Shown here: positions 1 to 3,373 of the stretch, one piece after another
Numbering within the stretch: position 1 is the first letter of the stretch
How the letters are laid out: each line of letters starts with the position of its first letter
Source: an uncultured Bacilli bacterium
GTDB lineage: Bacteria > Bacillota_I > Bacilli_A > RFN20 > CAG-288
Reading direction: 5' to 3'
Length of the DNA stretch: 6,389 bases
Assembly: GCA_934725685.1 (NCBI GenBank)
Contig: CAKVBX010000056.1
Coordinates: 1 to 6,389, forward strand
Notes under the pieces: model-generated
Told to the model about the DNA's origin: nothing
The model's database searches: none
The model's input: only the letters and a program-made list of their open reading frames with translations
Program-made: the position numbers and the translations under genes

Positions 1-76
1 GTATTCTCATTCGAATACTTCAAGAGGGACAAAATCACTGAACAACTTTCAGGGACAAATTCACAGAACAACTACA
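1..76. mobile_element. Probable insertion-sequence right end (partial, no transposase in window)
   Basis: This stretch has no coding content and holds two tandem near-identical repeats (25-47 and 51-73), followed by the dinucleotide CA at 75-76. Read from the right, the end starts TGTAGTTGTTC and carries two copies of a GTTGTTCnGTGAnTTTGTCCC-like block. Multiple short direct repeats at a TG...CA terminus are a known trait of IS21-type elements, where they are taken to be transposase binding sites. The body of the element would lie left of the window. A small inverted repeat, GTATTC (1-6) and GAATAC (13-18), sits at the outer edge. No transposase is visible, so the family assignment is an inference. 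The alternative is a pair of operator sites for the gene at 129. Confidence 0.4.
25..73 (+). repeat. Two tandem 23 bp imperfect direct repeats, 26 bp period
   Basis: Copy 1 is at 25-47 and copy 2 at 51-73. Both begin AGGGACAAA and end GAACAACT. They differ only at two internal positions (A/T at 34 versus 60, and T/A at 39 versus 65). The copies are separated by 3 bases. The similarity is direct observation; the role as transposase sites or regulator sites is inferred. Confidence 0.75.
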
Positions 77-93
77 ATTTGCCAGGAAGACTT

Positions 94-122
94 TTGTCTT
101 CTTCTTATAATTAGAGTAGAAT
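94..122 (+). promoter_or_regulatory. Sigma-A-type promoter of the GtrA gene, predicted leaderless
   Basis: The -35 box TTGTCT is at 94-99, followed by a 17 nt spacer and the -10 box TAGAAT at 117-122. Only 6 nt separate the -10 box from the ATG at 129, so the expected transcription start falls on or next to the A of the start codon. No Shine-Dalgarno sequence lies upstream. A second -10-like hexamer, TATAAT at 106-111, has no good -35 at normal spacing (CAGGAA at 83-88; TTGCCA at 79-84 is 21 nt away). If it were used, the leader would be about 11 nt and still lack a Shine-Dalgarno sequence. Confidence 0.6.
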
Positions 123-128
123 AGACGC

Positions 129-1055
129 ATGGAAACGAATCAAGCCATGGAAAACAAACCTATCACTGTCGAAAAAAGCAAACATCCCTTCTGGATGGAA
201 GTGTCGATGCATGCCGCCCTCTGCCTTCTCATCGGTGCTTTCTCCGTACTCCTTTATTATTTCGGAATCATCAAGGTCGATACAAGCGTCATCAAGGAAA
301 TCACCTATTCCGAAGGGAAGACCATTTCCTATGCTCCATCCTTTGTCTATCTTTCACTTCTCCTTTCTCTTTTCACCGTTCTTTTATCCTTTTTCCTGAC
401 GTTTCTGATCAAGCCAAGCGGTCTCAAAGCTGATATCGGAAAGAAAGGGAAAAACATCATCACCTATTCCATTCTTTCCCTCTTTGGGATGCTCGCCTAT
501 CTTGTTATTGCAGTTTTTTTGGCCAACCTCAAGGTATCCAACAGCATGTCCTTATTCCTCGCCGGCACGCTCGTCTCCGCCTACGAAGCTTTCATCTATA
601 AACTCTACTTTGAGAATCGGACTTATTCCAACTACTTGTTCTGGGAGATTTTCCGCTTCGCCATCGTCGGCCTTGTCGCTGCTGTCTTCGACTTCGCCTT
701 CTGCTTCCTCTTCCAATTCATCGTCTTCAAAGGAAACAACGCATTCTATGTCACAGGAATATCCACCGGAATGGGTTTCCTCATCGGTGTTATCATCAAC
801 TATCTCATGTCGACCTATATGGTCTACAAGAACGCTAAGGACAACACCTCCAAGACTGCCAAGGGCGTCATTCTCTTCTTTGTTTTGGCTTTGATTGGGC
901 TCTTCTTAGGCATCGGCATTCAGTACTTCCTTTATGATTTCCTCAACCTCAAAAAAGGCATCTCCTTCTTCTCCTATCCGATTTGTTTTGTCACCCGCAC
1001 CCTTATCGTCATGGTCTACAACTATATCTCAAGAAAGCTTGTCATCTATCGTTAA
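129..1055 (+). CDS. GtrA-family polytopic membrane protein with N-terminal membrane extension
   Basis: A 308-residue integral membrane protein. The C-terminal half (about 172-308) matches the GtrA fold: a first helix with FRFAIVGLVAAVFDF (175-189), a second helix ending INYLMSTYMVYKN (223-235), a third at about 249-270, and a last helix ending NYISRKLVIYR (298-308). The repeated Asn-Tyr before a basic segment is typical of the family. GtrA/GtcA proteins are thought to flip polyprenyl-phosphate-linked sugars for decoration of teichoic acids or O-antigen; this is family knowledge, not proven here. Typical members have about 120-150 residues. This one carries about 170 extra N-terminal residues with roughly four more hydrophobic segments (27-47, 70-95, 109-133, 138-160). 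The start at 129 is favoured over the in-frame ATG at 147 by the promoter spacing; neither has a Shine-Dalgarno sequence. It is a single-gene unit bounded by its own promoter and terminator. The substrate is unknown. Confidence 0.85.
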   Translation: METNQAMENKPITVEKSKHPFWMEVSMHAALCLLIGAFSVLLYYFGIIKVDTSVIKEITYSEGKTISYAPSFVYLSLLLSLFTVLLSFFLTFLIKPSGLKADIGKKGKNIITYSILSLFGMLAYLVIAVFLANLKVSNSMSLFLAGTLVSAYEAFIYKLYFENRTYSNYLFWEIFRFAIVGLVAAVFDFAFCFLFQFIVFKGNNAFYVTGISTGMGFLIGVIINYLMSTYMVYKNAKDNTSKTAKGVILFFVLALIGLFLGIGIQYFLYDFLNLKKGISFFSYPICFVTRTLIVMVYNYISRKLVIYR

Positions 1056-1092
1056 CAAGAGTGGCCGTATCGGCCACTCTTGTTCGTTTTTT
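1054..1092 (+). terminator. Strong intrinsic terminator of the GtrA gene
   Basis: A perfect 14 bp stem (1054-1067 with 1071-1084) closes on a 3 nt loop (TAT) and is followed by CG and six T residues (1087-1092). The first two stem bases are the last two bases of the TAA stop codon, so there is no spacer between gene and terminator. Confidence 0.92.
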
Positions 1093-1148
1093 CCTCTCAT
1101 TTCTGTTCTTTCAAAAGCGAAAATCGGTAGAGTTTTCAGAAAAAACGC

Positions 1149-1177
1149 TTGCAACCTGATAACAGGTTCAGTATAAT
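1149..1177 (+). promoter_or_regulatory. Promoter of tRNA-Gly
   Basis: The -35 box TTGCAA (1149-1154) and a perfect -10 box TATAAT (1172-1177) are separated by 17 nt. The expected start is near 1184, giving a precursor leader of about 10 nt before the mature tRNA. The spacer contains a perfect 6 bp inverted repeat, AACCTG (1153-1158) and CAGGTT (1163-1168), which also overlaps the end of the -35 box. Confidence 0.85.
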
Positions 1178-1193
1178 TATTAAGCTGTTTTTT

Positions 1194-1267
1194 GCAGACG
1201 TAGTTCAATGGTAGAACTTCAGCCTTCCAAGCTGATCACGCGGGTTCGATTCCCGTCGTCTGCTCCA
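1194..1267 (+). tRNA. trnG: tRNA-Gly (anticodon UCC), CCA encoded
   Basis: The sequence folds into a full 74 nt cloverleaf. The acceptor stem is a perfect 7 bp GCAGACG/CGTCTGC. The D arm is GTTC/GAAC around a loop with GG, and the anticodon stem is TCAGC/GCTGA. The loop is CTTCCAA, placing anticodon TCC at 1226-1228, which reads GGA and GGG glycine codons. The variable loop is 4 nt, the T arm is GCGGG-TTCGATT-CCCGT, the discriminator is T as usual for bacterial tRNA-Gly, and CCA is encoded at 1265-1267. It stands alone between its own promoter and terminator. Confidence 0.97.
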
Positions 1268-1278
1268 TCGAAATCTTG

Positions 1279-1303
1279 ACCGGTGTTCTGCACCGGTTTT
1301 TTT
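1279..1303 (+). terminator. Intrinsic terminator of tRNA-Gly
   Basis: A 7 bp stem ACCGGTG/CACCGGT (1279-1285 with 1291-1297) closes on the loop TTCTG and runs into seven T residues (1297-1303). A weaker outer pairing, TCGAAA (1268-1273) with TTTCGA (1301-1306), flanks it. It begins 11 nt after the CCA end. Confidence 0.88.
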
Positions 1304-1319
1304 CGACGAAATCTCTGTT

Positions 1320-1341
1320 ACTCTTTCCCGGAAAGAGTTTT
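1320..1341 (+). terminator. Second, weaker hairpin with short T run downstream of the tRNA unit
   Basis: The 9 bp arms ACTCTTTCC (1320-1328) and GGAAAGAGT (1330-1338) surround a single C. A real RNA stem would be about 7 bp with a CCCGG loop, followed by only four T residues (1338-1341). It may be a back-up terminator between the tRNA and the GNAT promoter. The short T run makes this uncertain. Confidence 0.4.
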
Positions 1342-1385
1342 CTGAGAAATTCAGTCGGATATCCTGCATCCCCTCTCACATTTTA

Positions 1386-1414
1386 TTGCAACACGTTTTT
1401 TTGAATGCTATCAT
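1386..1414 (+). promoter_or_regulatory. Promoter of the GNAT/GT-C operon, predicted leaderless
   Basis: The -35 box TTGCAA (1386-1391), a 17 nt spacer and the -10 box TATCAT (1409-1414) are followed by 6 nt and the ATG at 1421. The predicted transcription start coincides with the start codon. The region before the ATG (TAAGCA) has no Shine-Dalgarno sequence. The geometry is identical to that of the GtrA gene at 129. Confidence 0.75.
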
Positions 1415-1420
1415 TAAGCA

Positions 1421-2056
1421 ATGAAAAACAGCAACTATTCCTTGCGGTCTTATCGGAAAGAAGATATGGCTTCCTTGATTCGAATTCTTCTTTCGACCTG
1501 GACGTATGACAACATGTCGAGTGAGGAAAACCGAGGAAAAGCGACGGAGCTATTTCTGCTCTCTTATCTCGTTGTCTCCGACCATCGATATGTCCTACTT
1601 GACAAAAACAATATCATCGGAATCATCCTAGCGCACGAGACAGGCATCGACATTGAGGCAAAACAGGAATACGAAGAGAAGCGTAGCCTTTTCTGTAAAG
1701 ACAAGGACGTCGCTTCCCTTCTCGTCTATAACGACATCATCCATTCTGTCAACGACAGACTTGCGGAGGAATGTTCTCCGAAGGGAAAAGAAATCACGCT
1801 CCTTATCCTTGATCCGAGCCATAGAAACAGAGGGCTCGGTGCGTTCCTGCTTCAGGAACTCTATACGCACTTAGAAGGTCCATTCTATCTCTTCTCAGAC
1901 CTCGATTGCTCCTACAGCTTCTATTTGCGTAACGGATTCAGAATCCAAGCAGAAAAAGAGGAGGAATACTCCTTCTTCGGCAAAAGAAAAACATTCCATT
2001 CCTTCCTATTCGTTCAGATCGAAACAAAAGAATCGGCCTATGCCAATCAGACCTAG
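1421..2056 (+). CDS. GNAT-family N-acetyltransferase
   Basis: A 211-residue soluble protein with the GNAT layout. The key sign is motif A: a beta strand ITLLILD (125-131) followed by the acetyl-CoA pyrophosphate loop R135-N-R-G138-L-G140 and the helix AFLLQELYTHL. Motif B is represented by SFYLRNGF (166-173), the usual 'Y-x-x-x-GF' strand. The N-terminal YSLRSYRKEDMASLIRILLSTW resembles the common GNAT start. It should be cytosolic and transfer an acetyl group from acetyl-CoA to an amine, but the sequence does not reveal the acceptor. A charged insertion (about 75-120) separates the early strands from motif A and may shape the acceptor site. The ATG is fixed by the promoter, which leaves no 5' leader. 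It is first in an operon; the next gene starts 9 nt after its TAG stop, and that stop overlaps the next Shine-Dalgarno sequence. Family confidence is high; substrate is unknown. Confidence 0.88.
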   Translation: MKNSNYSLRSYRKEDMASLIRILLSTWTYDNMSSEENRGKATELFLLSYLVVSDHRYVLLDKNNIIGIILAHETGIDIEAKQEYEEKRSLFCKDKDVASLLVYNDIIHSVNDRLAEECSPKGKEITLLILDPSHRNRGLGAFLLQELYTHLEGPFYLFSDLDCSYSFYLRNGFRIQAEKEEEYSFFGKRKTFHSFLFVQIETKESAYANQT

Positions 2057-2060
2057 GAGG
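2054..2060 (+). promoter_or_regulatory. Shine-Dalgarno site of the GT-C gene, overlapping the GNAT stop codon
   Basis: TAGGAGG combines the GNAT stop codon TAG (2054-2056) with a perfect AGGAGG (2055-2060), 5 nt before the ATG at 2066. This arrangement favours reinitiation or coupled translation within the operon. Confidence 0.9.
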
Positions 2061-2065
2061 CATTC

Positions 2066-3373
2066 ATGAAAGCTACATTCACCAAAATTCAGTCATTTTC
2101 CCAAAGGACATCCAAGCATTTCCGCCGCTTCATCGAGCATAACGCAAACTGGATGATTGCCCTTCTCATCACGACCCTGTCGCTTCTTTGCCGGTATCTC
2201 GTCGCCCCTTATCCGACCAATGACATGGTTGGATTCATCCTCAACGGATGGATGAAGGGAATCGATACGGTAGGCTTTTCCAAGTTCTATACCATCAATT
2301 CCGATTATTCCCCGCTCTACCTGTTCTTTATCGCCGTCCTCTCTTTGCTTCCCAAAGGGAACAACGTGACCATCAATGGCTACACCTACGATCTGAACCG
2401 GATGTATTATGTCAAGTCCTTCTACTTCCTTGTCGATATTCTGATGGCAGTCGGCGTCTATCTCCTCCTCCGTCATATCACCAAGGATAAATTCAAGGCC
2501 ACAATCGGATACTGCATCACCCTCTGTCTTCCCATCCAATTGGTCAATTCAGCCCTCTGGGGCAACTGCGACTGTCTCTACTTCACCTGTTTTCTCTATG
2601 TCATCTACGCCATCCTGAAGAAAAAGAGTCATCTCGCCTGGTTCTTCTTCGGTCTCAGCCTCTCTTTGAAGATGCAGTCGGTCTTCATTCTCCCATTCCT
2701 AGTCTACCTAATGCTGAATGGAAAACTGAAATTCTATCCGATTTATATGGCCGTTGTTGCTCTTTTCCTTTCCTTCCTCCCAAGTTACATTTGCGGGGCA
2801 GCCTTCCGGGAACCATTCCGCTATTTCTACGAACAGGTCGGCGGCTACAGCATGCTGACACTCGGCTGCGCCAACTTCTGGAAGTTCTTCTCGGCCGTCA
2901 ACAGGGATAACCCTTCCTCCCCACTCAATCAGGCAAGTATCTATATTGGCCTACTGCTCATCGGTCTCTTCACCGCCATCGTCTATCTTAGAAGAGTGAA
3001 ACTCACCGACAGGAACATTGTCCTAGTCTCTGTGTTCTTAATCGGTATTGTCCCCTACTTCCTTCCCCACATGCACGAGCGCTATTTCTATAGTCTCGAT
3101 GTCCTAACCATCCTCTACGCCCTGCTTCATACAGAAAAAAAGAGGTATTTCATCATACCTCTCATGCAGGTTTCCTCCGCAATTGCCTACTACCACTATC
3201 TATCCGGATCCACAAACATCTATATCTTCGATATTCTTAAGGAAGATTGTGTCACCATCGCAAGTATCATCAATCTCTTCCTCCTCACCCTGATTTTCAC
3301 CGATATCATGAAATTTGACCAGCAGGAAGAGGAAGATAACAGCGATATTCTGACCAATCACTTAAGCCACTGA
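2066..3373 (+). CDS. GT-C-fold membrane glycosyltransferase (Gpi18/ALG6-8-like)
   Basis: A 435-residue polytopic membrane protein with about 9-11 hydrophobic helices and a basic N-terminal tail. Features typical of GT-C enzymes are visible. D53 (YPTNDMVGF, 49-57) lies in the first outer loop, where the catalytic Asp is expected. It is followed by DYSPLYLF (80-87), SALWGNCDCLY (162-172, usually 'WGQxD'), LSLKMQSVFILP (199-210, usually 'sfKxQ...lP') and PHMHERYF (334-341), the hallmark 'P-x-MHERY' motif of the ALG6/ALG8 and Gpi18-like group. Such enzymes transfer a sugar from a polyprenyl-phosphate donor on the outer membrane face. Donor and acceptor cannot be read from the sequence. A conserved-looking Asn replaces the common Gln in 'WGQ'. 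The C-terminus (417-435) is acidic and polar. It is co-transcribed with the GNAT gene, and its last 12 bp overlap the convergent YfhO gene with no terminator between them. Confidence 0.82.
   Translation: MKATFTKIQSFSQRTSKHFRRFIEHNANWMIALLITTLSLLCRYLVAPYPTNDMVGFILNGWMKGIDTVGFSKFYTINSDYSPLYLFFIAVLSLLPKGNNVTINGYTYDLNRMYYVKSFYFLVDILMAVGVYLLLRHITKDKFKATIGYCITLCLPIQLVNSALWGNCDCLYFTCFLYVIYAILKKKSHLAWFFFGLSLSLKMQSVFILPFLVYLMLNGKLKFYPIYMAVVALFLSFLPSYICGAAFREPFRYFYEQVGGYSMLTLGCANFWKFFSAVNRDNPSSPLNQASIYIGLLLIGLFTAIVYLRRVKLTDRNIVLVSVFLIGIVPYFLPHMHERYFYSLDVLTILYALLHTEKKRYFIIPLMQVSSAIAYYHYLSGSTNIYIFDILKEDCVTIASIINLFLLTLIFTDIMKFDQQEEEDNSDILTNHLSH

Noticed and set aside
484..894. A Ser-rich 136-codon open frame on the plus strand inside the GtrA gene
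   Set aside because: Its composition is low-complexity (Ser, Pro, Arg, Thr), as expected from an out-of-frame reading of a Phe/Ile/Leu-rich membrane protein, and it has no start signals of its own.
1194..1306. tRNA-Gly as an integration site for a mobile element
   Set aside because: No integrase gene or second copy of the tRNA 3' end is present in the window, and the tRNA is followed directly by its own terminator.
2093..2539. A 148-codon open frame on the minus strand inside the GT-C gene
   Set aside because: It is antisense to a gene with clear GT-C motifs, and has no domain resemblance or promoter.
129..3373. Use of UGA as tryptophan (Mycoplasma-like code)
   Set aside because: Trp is encoded by TGG throughout, and the GT-C gene ends in TGA at the expected length for the family, so the standard bacterial code applies.
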